DNA of 64,000 nucleotides, taken from contig NZ_CADFEJ010000001.1 in assembly GCF_902833055.1 (NCBI RefSeq), forward strand, positions 558,001 to 622,000, written 5' to 3'. A program made the position numbers and the translations under genes. The notes under the pieces were generated by a model. It saw nothing but the letters and a program-made list of their open reading frames with translations, made no database searches and was not told where the DNA came from. Shown here piece by piece: positions 53,230 through 62,497 of this stretch (positions are counted from its first letter, which is position 1; the number at the start of each line of letters is the position of its first letter). Source of the stretch: Burkholderia territorii. GTDB lineage: Bacteria > Pseudomonadota > Gammaproteobacteria > Burkholderiales > Burkholderiaceae.

Positions 53230-53349
53230 ATGAAACGCATCGAACGTGCATGGCACGAAGTCAGCGGCGCCGCGGGCGTCGCGGCGCTCGCCGCGATCGA
53301 GAGCGCGGTCGTACTCGCCATCGTCGTGATGACGGGCGTCGGTCACTGA
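53230..53349 (+). CDS. 39-residue single-span membrane peptide
   Basis: ATG 53230 with GGAG seven bases upstream. The peptide has a charged N-terminus (MKRIERAWHEV) and one hydrophobic helix (ALAAIESAVVLAIVVMTGVG) ending in His. The codon pattern and placement between two supported genes argue for a real small gene. It is the sort of peptide that tunes a membrane complex, but no partner is known. Confidence 0.5.
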   Translation: MKRIERAWHEVSGAAGVAALAAIESAVVLAIVVMTGVGH

Positions 53350-53504
53350 GCGTCGCTCACGCCCCTGCCACGGCTGCCGTCGTGGAAGATGTACAAGCCG
53401 GCTGGCAAATTTCTCCGTGGCGCGGCCGCGCAGGCCCGGCGCGTGCCGATCGGACGCGGCACGCGTTCTGCTCCCGCATCGTCTCGCTCACGAAGGAGGC
53501 GTTC

Positions 53505-53936
53505 ATGTATCGCGTCAACGAAATCATGTCGCGCGACGTGGTGTGCGTCGCGCCCACCGACACGATTCGCCATGCGGCCGAATTGATGCAGCGCTTCGAC
53601 ATCGGCGTGCTGCCGGTGTGCGACGCCACCGGGCTCGTCGCGATCGTGACGGACCGCGACCTCGCGGTACGCGCGCTGGCGCACGGGCATCCGCCCGAGA
53701 CCCCGGTGAAGGCGGTCGCATCGGCGCCGGTGCAGTGGTGCATCGAGGACGACGGCGTCGGCGACGTGCAGCAGCGGATGGCCGACATACAGCTGCACCG
53801 GATGCCGGTGCTCGACGCGAACCACAAGATCGTCGGCATGGTGTCGCTCGGCGACATCGCGACGCGCGCGGGCGGCCCGGCACGCGACGAGCTCGCGAAT
53901 ACGCTCGAGGACGTGTCCCTGCCGCGCCGCCGCTGA
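53505..53936 (+). CDS. Tandem CBS-domain protein
   Basis: 143 residues forming one Bateman module. CBS1 is VNEIMSRDVVCVAPTDTIRHAAELM and GVLPVCDATGLVAIVTDRDLAVRAL. CBS2 is VQQRMADIQLHRMPVLDANHKIVGMVSLGDIA. It likely binds adenine nucleotides (AMP/ATP/NADH) and regulates a partner. AAGGAGG precedes the start. Such stand-alone CBS proteins are typical of hypoxia and stationary-phase loci together with universal stress and PRC-barrel proteins, which are its neighbours here. Confidence 0.9.
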   Translation: MYRVNEIMSRDVVCVAPTDTIRHAAELMQRFDIGVLPVCDATGLVAIVTDRDLAVRALAHGHPPETPVKAVASAPVQWCIEDDGVGDVQQRMADIQLHRMPVLDANHKIVGMVSLGDIATRAGGPARDELANTLEDVSLPRRR

Positions 53937-54001
53937 GCGGCCGCCCAACCCCGGGCTGCGCGCGCCGCAAGCGCCGCGCCGCTTCGACCAGGAGAATAGC
54001 G

Positions 54002-54502
54002 ATGACAACGGACAGACCGTCGCGCACGCAGGCGCGCATCGTCGGCAAGCGCGGCCGTTCGGCCGGCGGGCCGGGGCCCGACGTGATGGCCGCCGGCACG
54101 TTGGAAAACGATCGTGTGCTGACGATGGACGGCGACGACATCGGCAAGGTCACGAACATCATGCTCGATGTCCGCTCCGGCCGGATCGCGTACGCGGTCG
54201 TGTCGTCGGGCGGATTTGCGGGGATCGGCGACAAGCTGCTCGCGGTGCCGTGGAACGTGCTGACGCTCGACGTCGAGCGCCGCTGTTTCGTGCTGCCCGT
54301 TCCGACCGACCAGGTGCGCAACGCGCCCGGCTTCGAGAAGGACCGCTGGCCGACGATGGCCGATCCCGCATGGGCCGAGGCACTGCACGCGCACTATGGC
54401 GCGTCGCCGTACTGGCTGGTCGAGGAAGGCGAGACGGCGCTCGACTCGCCGCCGTACGAGGCGTCGCCGGGCGGCCCGGACAGCGACACGCGACGCCACT
54501 GA
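54002..54502 (+). CDS. PRC-barrel domain protein
   Basis: 166 residues. The PRC barrel spans residues ~28-100 (VMAAGTLENDRVLTMDGDDIG; KVTNIMLDVRSGRIAYAVVS; LLAVPWNVLTLD). The C-terminal part has a conserved W-rich segment (KDRWPTMADPAWAEALHAHYG) common in stress-linked PRC proteins. PRC barrels mediate protein or RNA contacts. It has an AGGAG site and follows the CBS gene by 65 bp, probably in one operon. Confidence 0.88.
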   Translation: MTTDRPSRTQARIVGKRGRSAGGPGPDVMAAGTLENDRVLTMDGDDIGKVTNIMLDVRSGRIAYAVVSSGGFAGIGDKLLAVPWNVLTLDVERRCFVLPVPTDQVRNAPGFEKDRWPTMADPAWAEALHAHYGASPYWLVEEGETALDSPPYEASPGGPDSDTRRH

Positions 54503-54548
54503 ACGACGCGACCGACGCGACGGACACGCGCGGTCGCCGCGCAGCGGA

Positions 54549-55241
54549 TCAATGCGCGGCCGCGATCGAACGCTCCAGTGCGCGCGCCGCGCTCAGGTGC
54601 GCCTTCAGCGTCGGCAGCGTATCGGCCGCGAACGCGCGAAGCTGCGGGTCGCCGCCGTTGCGCGCTTCCGCTTCGTAGAGCCTGAGCGCCGCCTCCTGCG
54701 CATTCGATCCCGCCAGCGCGACGTAACCCTTGTCGAACGCTTCGCCGCTCATGGTCCGCAACGCCGTCAACGCCGGATCGACCTGCATGCGCGTCTGCAC
54801 GGGCAGGCCCTTTTGCGCGCCGAGCCGGCGCAATTCCGCGGCCATGCGGGCCTGATCGTCGACCATCCGTCGCGCGTAGGCCTTCACCTCCGGATTCGAC
54901 GATCGATCGAGCGCGAGCTGGCTCGCCTGCAGCTCCGTCTTGCCGATGATGCCCGCCTTGTCGACGAATTCCGCGTCGGTGCCTTGCGGCCGGCGCGTGA
55001 TGCCCGCCTCGTCCGCCGTCTCGCCGGGACGGACGACGCCGGGTGCGACACGCACGGACGATGCAGGCGGCGCCTGCGCATGCGCCGCCATGAATGCCGA
55101 CGCGCAGAATGCCACAAGCACGCCAGACACCAGCGAGCCCGCAGTGCCGGCAAACGAGATCCGTACGATCGGCGGCATGCGTCCGGCGCGCATCGGCTTG
55201 CCGCCGATGGCGTCGCATTGCGTATCGTTCGATCGCTTCAT
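54549..55241 (-). CDS. DUF4142 family exported protein
   Basis: 230 residues. An N-terminal hydrophobic signal (SLVSGVLVAFCASAFMAAHAQA) follows a ~30-residue charged leader. The four-helix ferritin-like DUF4142 domain is seen in FVDKAGIIGKTELQASQLAL, EVKAYARRMVDDQARMAAEL and the C-terminal pair of helices. Function unknown; these periplasmic proteins often accompany stress genes. It lies 36 bp after the histidine kinase stop and is likely co-transcribed with it. Confidence 0.85.
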   Translation of the reverse strand: MKRSNDTQCDAIGGKPMRAGRMPPIVRISFAGTAGSLVSGVLVAFCASAFMAAHAQAPPASSVRVAPGVVRPGETADEAGITRRPQGTDAEFVDKAGIIGKTELQASQLALDRSSNPEVKAYARRMVDDQARMAAELRRLGAQKGLPVQTRMQVDPALTALRTMSGEAFDKGYVALAGSNAQEAALRLYEAEARNGGDPQLRAFAADTLPTLKAHLSAARALERSIAAAH

Positions 55242-55277
55242 CGCGCCTCCTGGTTGCTTGGCGCAGGCCGCCGCGCG

Positions 55278-57260
55278 TCAGCGCTGCCGTCCTCCGCCCG
55301 CCACGTCGACGATCACGCTGGCCAGCGTCGGCATGTCGACCGGCTTGCACAGATACGCATCGAAACCGGCCGCCATCACGCGGTTGCGGTCCGCCGTGCC
55401 CGCGTGTGCGGTCACCGCGACGACGGGCAGGCGCCCGCCGCCGTCGGGCAAATGGCGGATATGGTCGAGCAGCCAGTAGCCGTCGCCGTCCGGCATCGCG
55501 AGATCGGACAGCACGACGCTCGGCGGCTGCTGCGCGACCACGTCGAGTGCGTCGCGCCCCGATCGAGCCGTCGACACCTGTGCGCCCAGCGTTTCGAGCG
55601 CCGCCGCGAGGCTGGCGCGCGACGTCGCATCGTCGTCGACCACCAGCACGCGCTGGCCGTCGAGCGCCACCGCCGTCGACGCGCCGCTCGGCCGTAACGG
55701 CTGGCCGGTCACATCGTCGGCGCTCCAGTCCACCGGCAGCATGACGGTCACGGTCGTGCCGCGCCCGGCACCGTCGCTCGCGGCCGCCACCTCGCCGCCG
55801 TGCAGCCGCACGATGTTGCGCACGATAGACAAACCGAGGCCGAGGCCGCGTTTCGGCGATGCGGATGCGCCCTCCGACCGGTTGAACGTGTCGAACAGAT
55901 GCGGCAGGCGATCCGCGGAAATGCCCTGCCCCGTGTCGGCGACGGACAGCCGCACGCGCGCGCCGGCCCGCGTCAGCGATACCTTGATGTGGCCGCCCGC
56001 CGGTGTGAACTTGATTGCGTTCGACAGCAGGTTCGACAGCACCTGGCGAATGCGCTCGCCATCCGCGTTGATCACGCAGCTGGACATCGCGCACGCGGTG
56101 GACAGTTCGAGCCCGTTCGCCTCGGCGGTTGCGGCGAGCGCGCGCACGGCCTCGTGCACGATGCGCACGAGATCGACGGGTGTACGTTCGAGCCGCATCC
56201 GGCCCGTCGCGAGCGACGACGCGTCGAGCAGGTCGCCGACCATGCGCGACAGCGACCGCGCGCTGCGATCGATCGCGTCGATCGCCTGATGCGCGAAACC
56301 CTGGCCGTCGACGCTGCGCAGCACCTCGACCCAGCCGTAGATCACGTTCAGCGGCGTGCGCAATTCATGCGACACGGTCGCGAGCAGTTCGTCCTTCAAC
56401 CGGTTCGATTCGTCGGCCTGCACGCGTGCGTCGCGCGCGCCGCGCAGCGAGCGCAGGTCGCGCCGCTCGTCGCGACGGCGGTCCTGCGCCTCGCGCAGCG
56501 TCATCGACAGGCCGGTGCAGTTGCCTTGCGCGTCGATGATCGGCGCTGCCTCGACGGTCGCGCGAAACCGCGCCCCGTCGCCGCGCACGCACAGAACGTC
56601 GAGCGGGCCGGTCGGCGCACGCGCGTTGGCGAACGATGCGGGAACCGGATGCAGCCGCAGCCAGCGAGGCGCGATCAGCGTCGTGACGTCGCGCCCGACC
56701 GCCGCCGCGACGTCGATGCCGAAGAGGCGCCGCGCCGCCGGGTTCCAGCTCGTGATCCGCCGCACGGCATCGACACCGACGATCGCGTCCGGCGATGCAT
56801 CGACCACGCGGCGCAGCAGGACGTCGTCGAGTGCGCGCGGCGCGGGCGCCGGTTCGCGGCCCGGCATGCGCGCGTCGTCTGCTTCGGCATTGTCTGCTTC
56901 GGCCTCGTCGGCTCCGCGCAGCCGGTCGTTCGCAATCAGCGGCTTGACGGCCAGCACGAGCATGCATTCGACGAAGCCGATCGCGACGAAGACGCCGGCA
57001 CGCATGAGCAGCACGGGCAGCGGCACATCGCGCCACCACCACGCGCCGATCACGGCCACACTCGCGGCGGTCGCGGCCAGACCGCCGCCGAACGAAGTCA
57101 GCCAAGCCGCAGCCGCGACACCGGCGTACAAAGGCAGCGGTGCAAACGGTTCACGCATGCCGACGACGTGAATCGCCCACACCTGTAGCGCGGACGCCAG
57201 CCCGACGGCCAGCACGACCCATGCGCCCTGCCGAAACAGCTCACGGGTAAAGGTTCTCAT
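55278..57260 (-). CDS. Hybrid sensor histidine kinase with PAS and receiver domains
   Basis: 660 residues. Four or so N-terminal membrane helices (residues ~12-108) are followed by a PAS domain (~145-255). HisKA has phospho-acceptor His298 (ATVSHELRTPLN). The HATPase_c boxes are QVLSNLLSNAIKFT (N), VADTGQGIS (G1) and GLGLGLSIV (G2). The C-terminal receiver has phospho-Asp586 (VVLSDLAMPDGDG) and Lys in YLCKPVD. No separate DNA-binding regulator is adjacent; the divergent sigma-54 activator lacks a receiver, so the output partner is unknown. DUF4142 follows in the same operon. The transmembrane sensor shows no recognisable ligand motif. Confidence 0.93.
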   Translation of the reverse strand: MRTFTRELFRQGAWVVLAVGLASALQVWAIHVVGMREPFAPLPLYAGVAAAAWLTSFGGGLAATAASVAVIGAWWWRDVPLPVLLMRAGVFVAIGFVECMLVLAVKPLIANDRLRGADEAEADNAEADDARMPGREPAPAPRALDDVLLRRVVDASPDAIVGVDAVRRITSWNPAARRLFGIDVAAAVGRDVTTLIAPRWLRLHPVPASFANARAPTGPLDVLCVRGDGARFRATVEAAPIIDAQGNCTGLSMTLREAQDRRRDERRDLRSLRGARDARVQADESNRLKDELLATVSHELRTPLNVIYGWVEVLRSVDGQGFAHQAIDAIDRSARSLSRMVGDLLDASSLATGRMRLERTPVDLVRIVHEAVRALAATAEANGLELSTACAMSSCVINADGERIRQVLSNLLSNAIKFTPAGGHIKVSLTRAGARVRLSVADTGQGISADRLPHLFDTFNRSEGASASPKRGLGLGLSIVRNIVRLHGGEVAAASDGAGRGTTVTVMLPVDWSADDVTGQPLRPSGASTAVALDGQRVLVVDDDATSRASLAAALETLGAQVSTARSGRDALDVVAQQPPSVVLSDLAMPDGDGYWLLDHIRHLPDGGGRLPVVAVTAHAGTADRNRVMAAGFDAYLCKPVDMPTLASVIVDVAGGGRQR

Positions 57261-57618
57261 CGTGTTCCTGCATCGCCCTGCGACCGTCGCTCGACGGCAT
57301 GCGGTCGAGCGGACGGGGCGAGCCTACGCGCTCAGCAACGCGCGTGCCCGCGACTGTGCGCCCGGTGCGTGCGCAGCCCGGACTGCGTCACCGGTGCCGC
57401 CGTGCGCTGCCGCGTCGCCCGACCGTTCGCAGCGCTTGCTGCGAATCGATGACACGTACCTTTCGATTTTTCAATCATCGGCTGTAAAAATGCACCGGCC
57501 GGCATGTCGGCTGCCGTCCGTCGGCGGATGTGCCGCGCCGATCGCCAATTTCTTCGGACATTGCCGCGGGCATTGGTAATTTCTAAATCGCGGCACCTTC
57601 CGTGCGCTTTCGCTGTCG
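57261..57618. other. Divergent intergenic region between histidine kinase and sigma-54 activator
   Basis: 358 bp without a gene. It contains short AT-rich patches (TTTCGATTTTTCAATCATC near 57460 and GGTAATTTCTAAATCG near 57575) that may be promoter elements. I found no GG-N10-GC sigma-54 site or named operator. Confidence 0.4.
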
Positions 57619-58656
57619 ATGATAGATATTGCAAAGAAGGGAATGCGCGGTGCCGATTTTCAAAACGGCCCGCCGACGCCTATGGCCGAATCCGCAAACC
57701 GTCCGAAGCAACGCGCCGACGCGCGCCGGCTTTCCGGCCGCTCCGCGGCGATGCGCACGTTGCTCTGCCGTATCGAGAAAATCGCTCCGACCCGCGCGAG
57801 CGTGATGATTGCCGGCGAAAGCGGGGTCGGCAAGGATATCGTCGCGCGCCGGCTTCACGACCTGAGCGCGCGACGCGACGGGCCGTTCGTGCCGGTCAAC
57901 TGCGGCGCGATTCCGGCGGACATCGCCGAAGCGCAATTGTTCGGTCACGAGAAAGGCAGCTTCACCGGCGCAATCGCGCAACGCGAAGGATTCTTCGAAG
58001 CCGCGTGCGGCGGCACGCTGCTGTTCGACGAGATCGCGGAAATGCCCGCGCCGCTGCAGGTGAAGCTGCTGCGCGCGCTCGAATCGAACACGATCGTGCG
58101 CGTCGGCGGCACCGAGTCGATTCCGCTCGACGTGCGCATCGTGTCGGCGACCCGCCACAACCCCGCCGAAGCCGTGCGCGACGGCCGGCTGCGCGAGGAT
58201 CTGTTCTACCGCCTTGCCGCGTTCGCGCTGTACGTGCCGCCGCTGCGCCAGCGCAGCGGCGACGTCGAGGCGATCGCGCACGAGTTCGTCGATGCGCTCA
58301 ACGCGCGGCACCGCTCGCACAAGCGGCTGACCGATGCGGCGATCGCCGCGCTGCGCGCATATTCGTGGCCCGGCAACGTCCGCGAGCTGCGCAACACGAT
58401 CGAGCGCGCGTACATCCTCGCGGACGACGGCATCGACATCGCACTGCCGAAGCCGACGATGCTGCCCGACCACACGTCGGACGACGCGATGGCGCTGCCG
58501 CTCGGCGCAACGCTGCACCACGCGCAGCAGCGCTTCATCGCGGCGACGCTGCAGCACTTCGACGGCAACAAGCCGCAAGCGGCGAAAGCGCTCGGCATCA
58601 GCCTGAAAACGCTCTACAACCGGCTGGCGCTGATGCGCGACGACGCGCGCGACTGA
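57619..58656 (+). CDS. Sigma-54 interaction (NtrC-family) activator without receiver domain
   Basis: 345 residues, starting almost directly with the AAA+ domain. Walker A is GESGVGKD (66-73), the sigma-54 contact loop GSFTGA (113-118, Ser replacing the usual Ala), Walker B LLFDE (134-138) and the arginine-finger region REDLFYRLAAFALYVPPLRQR. The Fis-type C-terminal HTH is FDGNKPQAAKALGISLKTLYNRL. Only ~40 residues precede the AAA+ core, so no phosphorylation or ligand domain exists. It may be controlled by abundance or by a partner protein, as with PspF-like activators. Start uncertain: 57619, 57643 and 57682 are all possible. Confidence 0.88.
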   Translation: MIDIAKKGMRGADFQNGPPTPMAESANRPKQRADARRLSGRSAAMRTLLCRIEKIAPTRASVMIAGESGVGKDIVARRLHDLSARRDGPFVPVNCGAIPADIAEAQLFGHEKGSFTGAIAQREGFFEAACGGTLLFDEIAEMPAPLQVKLLRALESNTIVRVGGTESIPLDVRIVSATRHNPAEAVRDGRLREDLFYRLAAFALYVPPLRQRSGDVEAIAHEFVDALNARHRSHKRLTDAAIAALRAYSWPGNVRELRNTIERAYILADDGIDIALPKPTMLPDHTSDDAMALPLGATLHHAQQRFIAATLQHFDGNKPQAAKALGISLKTLYNRLALMRDDARD

Positions 58657-58716
58657 GCGGCGCCGCGCGCGCGGCGTGCGGCGCGTGCCGATCAGGCTCG
58701 CGTCACCCGATGCCGG

Positions 58717-60516
58717 TCACGCGACCTTGAACTGCCCGACCGTCGCCGCAAGCGCGTTCGCCTGGGTCTGCAGCGCGGTGGCGGCCGCGGTCGACTGTTC
58801 GACGAGCGCCGCGTTCTGCTGGACCATCTCGTCGAGCTGCGTGACCGCGCGGTTCACTTCCTGGATGCCGCGCGTCTGCTCGTTCGCCGCGTGCGTGATC
58901 TCGGAGATGATCGTCGTCACGTTCGCGACGTTCGACACGATTTCGCGCATCGTGTCGCCGGCCTGGCGCACCTGCCCCGACCCGGCCGACACGCTCGCCA
59001 CCGTCGACTCGACCAGCACCTTCACCTCGCGCGCGGCCTGCGCGCTGCGTTGCGCGAGACTGCGCACTTCCTGCGCGACGACCGCGAAACCGCGCCCTTG
59101 CTCGCCGGCACGCGCGGCTTCCACGGCCGCATTCAGCGCAAGGATGTTGGTCTGGAACGCGATCCCGTCGATCACGCCGATGATGTCGCCGATCCGGCCC
59201 GACGCTTCCTCGATCTTCCCCATCGTGGACACGACGTCCGAGACGACCACGCCGCCGTGCGACGCGATCCGCGATGCCGCGGCCGCGCGTTCGTCGGCCT
59301 GGCTCGCCGCGGCGGCCGACTGACCGACCGTCGCGGTGATCTCTTCCATCGATGCGGCCGTTTCCTCGAGGCTCGCGGCCGCCGATTCGGTGCGCGACGA
59401 AAGATCCTGGTTGCCCGCGGCGATCTCGTTCGCGGCCGTGCGCACCGATTCGCTCGCGTCGCGGATCTGCCGCATCACGTCGTTCAGCTTGTCGACGAAG
59501 CTGTTGAACGAGCGCGCGATGTCGGCCACCTCGTCGCTGCCTTCGGCCGGCAGGCGCTGCGTCAGGTCGCCGGTGCCCGAGCCGATCGACGCCATCGCCT
59601 GGCGCACCTGCGACAGACGGCGGAACGCGGTTGCGGTGATCGCGCCGACGATCAGCGACGCGACGCCCACGATCACCACGAGCGTGATGAGCGACGCGGT
59701 CAGCAGCGAGCGCATCCCGGCCGTCGCTTCCGACTTGTCGAGCAGGACCAGCGCGTACCAGTCGGTGCCCGGCACGGCCTGCGCGCGCACCAGCTTCGCG
59801 TCGCCGCCCACGTGCACCTCGACCGGCGCGCTGGCCGCGGCCAGCGACGCGGCGCTCATGCCGCCGAGGTCGGGCGACACGTCGGCGACCGGCTTCAGCG
59901 TGAGCTTCGCGTCCGGATGCGCGACGACGTGGCCATTGCTGTCGATCAACATCCCGAAGCTCGCGGGCGTCGGATGAATCGACTTCACGTTCGCGATCAC
60001 GCTGTCCATCGCGACGTCGGCCGCGACGACGCCCTTCAGTGCGCCGTCGCGCAGGATCGGCACCGCGAACGTGACGACCAGGTTGCCGGTGCCGGCATCG
60101 ACGTACGGCGGCGTGACGACCGGCTTGCCGGCCTGCGCGGCCTGCTTGTACCACGGGCGGCCGGTCGGGTCGTAATCGGGCGGAATGCCGGTCGGGTCGG
60201 AGAAGCGGAACGCCTTGTCCGCGTAGCCCGCGTAGACGTTCGTGAAACCACCGGCCGCGGCCATCTGCTTGAACACCGGCAGCGGATCCGGCGACAGCGC
60301 GGCATCCTGCAGCGACGCGATCATCCGGCTGCGGGTCGCGACCCAGTCGCCGATGCCGACCACATGGCCGCTGGCGACGGATTTCAGGTTGCGGTCGATC
60401 GCATCGTCGTTGTACGAGCGCGCGATGAAGTAGTTGATCAGCGTGGTGGCGACGAGCGCGAATACGACGATGGCGACGCACGCGGCAAGGATGCGGGTGC
60501 GAATGGACGAGAACAT
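58717..60516 (-). CDS. Methyl-accepting chemotaxis protein with amino-acid-type dCACHE sensor
   Basis: 599 residues. Topology: TM1 (residues ~9-30), periplasmic dCACHE, TM2 (~275-300), HAMP, then the signalling hairpin tip [20 protein letters not shown]. The distal pocket carries the amino-acid motif residues Tyr115, Arg120, Trp122, Tyr123, Tyr138, Asp140 and Asp167. All keep the spacing known from PctA-type receptors (dCACHE_1AA), so an L-amino acid is the predicted ligand. No NWETF-like CheR tether. A sigma-28 promoter lies upstream. No other chemotaxis genes are in the window. Confidence 0.93.
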   Translation of the reverse strand: MFSSIRTRILAACVAIVVFALVATTLINYFIARSYNDDAIDRNLKSVASGHVVGIGDWVATRSRMIASLQDAALSPDPLPVFKQMAAAGGFTNVYAGYADKAFRFSDPTGIPPDYDPTGRPWYKQAAQAGKPVVTPPYVDAGTGNLVVTFAVPILRDGALKGVVAADVAMDSVIANVKSIHPTPASFGMLIDSNGHVVAHPDAKLTLKPVADVSPDLGGMSAASLAAASAPVEVHVGGDAKLVRAQAVPGTDWYALVLLDKSEATAGMRSLLTASLITLVVIVGVASLIVGAITATAFRRLSQVRQAMASIGSGTGDLTQRLPAEGSDEVADIARSFNSFVDKLNDVMRQIRDASESVRTAANEIAAGNQDLSSRTESAAASLEETAASMEEITATVGQSAAAASQADERAAAASRIASHGGVVVSDVVSTMGKIEEASGRIGDIIGVIDGIAFQTNILALNAAVEAARAGEQGRGFAVVAQEVRSLAQRSAQAAREVKVLVESTVASVSAGSGQVRQAGDTMREIVSNVANVTTIISEITHAANEQTRGIQEVNRAVTQLDEMVQQNAALVEQSTAAATALQTQANALAATVGQFKVA

Positions 60517-60567
60517 GGCAACGACTCGGTAAGGGAGCGCGAACGCCCGGTGGACGAATTCACCGGG

Positions 60568-60594
60568 TAAACGGCATTCGCGCTACTTACTTGA
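60568..60594 (-). promoter_or_regulatory. Sigma-28 (FliA) promoter of the chemoreceptor gene
   Basis: Minus strand: TCAAGT (60594-60589), 13-bp spacer, GCCGTTTA (60575-60568), matching the TCAAG-N12/13-GCCGWTWA flagellar class. The leader then carries a small stem (CCCGGTG / CACCGGG, 60547-60568). Confidence 0.65.
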
Positions 60595-60765
60595 GGCCGT
60601 TGTGTCGATTCGATGAAACGTATGACGAAAGTTGCCGTCGGCATGAAGGTGCGTGACGGCATGCTTGCGCGCAGCGATTGCCGACGGGGCATGCACGCGC
60701 GTCGGCATCGGGCTGCAATCGGCCGCGGTCAGCGCGTCGGTGGCGCTTGCCGCAGCGGGCCGCCT

Positions 60766-61020
60766 TCACAGACGGCGGCTGGTACCCGTGTCCGGCTCGC
60801 GGCGCGGCGTGCTGGCGTGCGTGTCGCGCTCGAGTTCGTCCTGTCGGCGCATCCGTTCGCGCAGATGGCGGATCGCGAACACATGGATGTAATCGTGCAC
60901 GCGGGCATCGGACGACAACGCACGCATTTCGTCGTCGAGCATCGCGCGCAACTGGTCGTCGCCGATCGAGCGCTGTTCGGCGACGGCCTTCAAGGCCTCA
61001 AGCATATTGTCCTGTGACAT
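60766..61020 (-). CDS. DUF3562 family small protein
   Basis: 84 residues, mostly helical (NMLEALKAVAEQRSIGDDQL; DYIHVFAIRHLRERMRRQDE), with an Arg/Thr-rich tail. It matches the small DUF3562 proteins common in Burkholderia. An AGGAG site is eight bases upstream. It probably belongs to the stress-gene neighbourhood. Function unknown. Confidence 0.72.
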   Translation of the reverse strand: MSQDNMLEALKAVAEQRSIGDDQLRAMLDDEMRALSSDARVHDYIHVFAIRHLRERMRRQDELERDTHASTPRREPDTGTSRRL

Positions 61021-61594
61021 CGACGGGCTCCTGGCGGTCGAGGAACGAAAGGAAATGATGACGCTACCGGAAGATTAGAGACTGGACAGCCGCCCGGCGT
61101 ACGATGCGCCGAAGCGTGTTTGCGCGCGCTCAACAGCACGTTGCGTACCGCCGCACCGATCCGTCGCCGGATCGGCTCGCGCACAGGATCCGCGGTGCGC
61201 ATGGCCCGCGGACGACTGGAAGATTACTCGCGCCACCCCGAGGCGCGGCACCGTCGATCGCGCGGACGATAAACCCTCGCACGATGCCGATGCAGTGAGG
61301 AAACTTAGACCGGCCGAAATTGTGCGTCAAGCGATGCGCGCCGCACGCGATTCGTCTGTTCGAATGCACCGGATCGGGGCGCCGCGCGTCGCGCGCCGCT
61401 GCAACCTGTCGTCGAACCTGCGTGTCAGCGGATTCCGATACGTCGCCCGCGATGTCTGACAGCGAGTTCAGCACGCGCCGATTGGCAGCGCGGGCTGCGC
61501 GGCGGATACTGACGTCATGAACGATGCGTTCATACCCGGTCATCGCTCAGCCGGCCGTCGAGCCGGCACGCGGGGTCGGGCGCAGGAGACCATC
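61021..61594. other. Intergenic region without a recognisable gene
   Basis: 574 bp between the DUF3562 start and the small ORF at 61595. Frames here are short and Arg-rich, without ribosome sites. Only general promoter DNA can be assumed at both ends. Confidence 0.4.
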
Positions 61595-62008
61595 ATGGCC
61601 CATCGCAACTTCCCGGCGCGGGACGGACAGCAGCGCACGCGCATGCTGTCCGCGCCTGCCGCGCCGGTCGCATTCAGCCCGCCCGACGACGATCTCGACG
61701 CGCTGCTCACGCTCGCGCGCGAATCCGGCTTGCTCATCACGCTCGATGGGCAGATCGGCCGCGAAAAATACCAGAGCGTCGCGGGGTCCGTGCTCGCGCT
61801 GCAGCGCTTCGCCGCCGCGCTGCGCGCGCGGGCCGGTGCCGGCGCACCCGTCGCAGTGAGGCCGCGCCGCAAGACGCGCCCCGGCTGGCCGCGGCTGCGC
61901 AATCGCATGCCGGGCGGACGAGGACGGCCGCATGGCGTGCGTCGGCGCGCACGCGTGTGCCACGCCGGCCGCCGACGGCACGATCTGCGAGTGCCGCGCG
62001 CGGCATAG
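61595..62008 (+). CDS. Small hypothetical protein
   Basis: 137 codons from ATG 61595 with AGGAG seven bases upstream. Residues ~30-85 look genuine (PDDDLDALLTLARESGLLIT; LDGQIGREKYQSVAGSVLAL; QRFAAALRARAG). Beyond residue ~90 the frame turns Arg/Gly-rich and may be an extension caused by a lost stop or frameshift. Family not recognised. Confidence 0.55.
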   Translation: MAHRNFPARDGQQRTRMLSAPAAPVAFSPPDDDLDALLTLARESGLLITLDGQIGREKYQSVAGSVLALQRFAAALRARAGAGAPVAVRPRRKTRPGWPRLRNRMPGGRGRPHGVRRRARVCHAGRRRHDLRVPRAA

Positions 62009-62184
62009 GCGCGTGCACGCCGCCGACGCGGCACGGGCCAGCGCGACGTTTGCGAAAGCTGCCACGCCAATCGGCCGCGACCGCAGCGCGCCTGCACGTC
62101 GCATGCCGCCGCACGCCGTTGCGCACGGCCACTTCGCCCAGAACAACACCTGCGAGGAAAGTAGTCTGCACGGGGCCAGGAAGC

Positions 62185-62208
62185 GGACGGGGTGAAGTCA
62201 CCCCGTCC
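62185..62208. terminator. Near-perfect hairpin (first of two)
   Basis: 11-bp perfect arms GGACGGGGTGA / TCACCCCGTCC with only 2 nt between, followed 10 bp later by a second hairpin. It lies in the gene-free 62009-62497 gap between convergent genes. No long U-run, so it may be a bidirectional terminator or a REP-like element. Confidence 0.5.
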
Positions 62209-62217
62209 GTCATTCCA

Positions 62218-62236
62218 AGGCAGCCGCAGGCTGCCT
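62218..62236. terminator. Second hairpin of the pair
   Basis: AGGCAGCC-GCA-GGCTGCCT, perfect 8-bp arms and a 3-nt loop, just after the first hairpin. Confidence 0.5.
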
Positions 62237-62497
62237 ACCCTCGCGCCAGAGAGTTCGTGATGGGCCAATGCGCCACGCATCGCGTGGGACGGCTCCGGAA
62301 TTCTGTTGAAGCGCGAGCGGCGTCGGGTATGCGCCCGTTCGCGCGGTGCCGGCCTGACGTGTCGAATCGCCGTGTCGCGCACGGACGATGGACAACCCGC
62401 CACGACGGACGTTCTGTCACTATCTCATGCAAGGCGCACGGCGTTTCTGACGCAAATCAACGAAAGTTCGATTCGCCACCATCGCGTCGAGAGACTT

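Noticed and set aside
52876-53349. A long frame joining the upstream region to the 39-residue membrane peptide
   Set aside because: The upstream part is Arg-rich and overlaps the EETFPASDPPA gene out of frame; the ribosome site at 53221-53224 supports initiation at 53230 only.
61932-62195. Plus-strand frame of 87 codons overlapping the end of the small gene at 61595
   Set aside because: No ribosome site, cysteine/arginine-rich composition unlike a known protein, and it runs into the hairpin pair.
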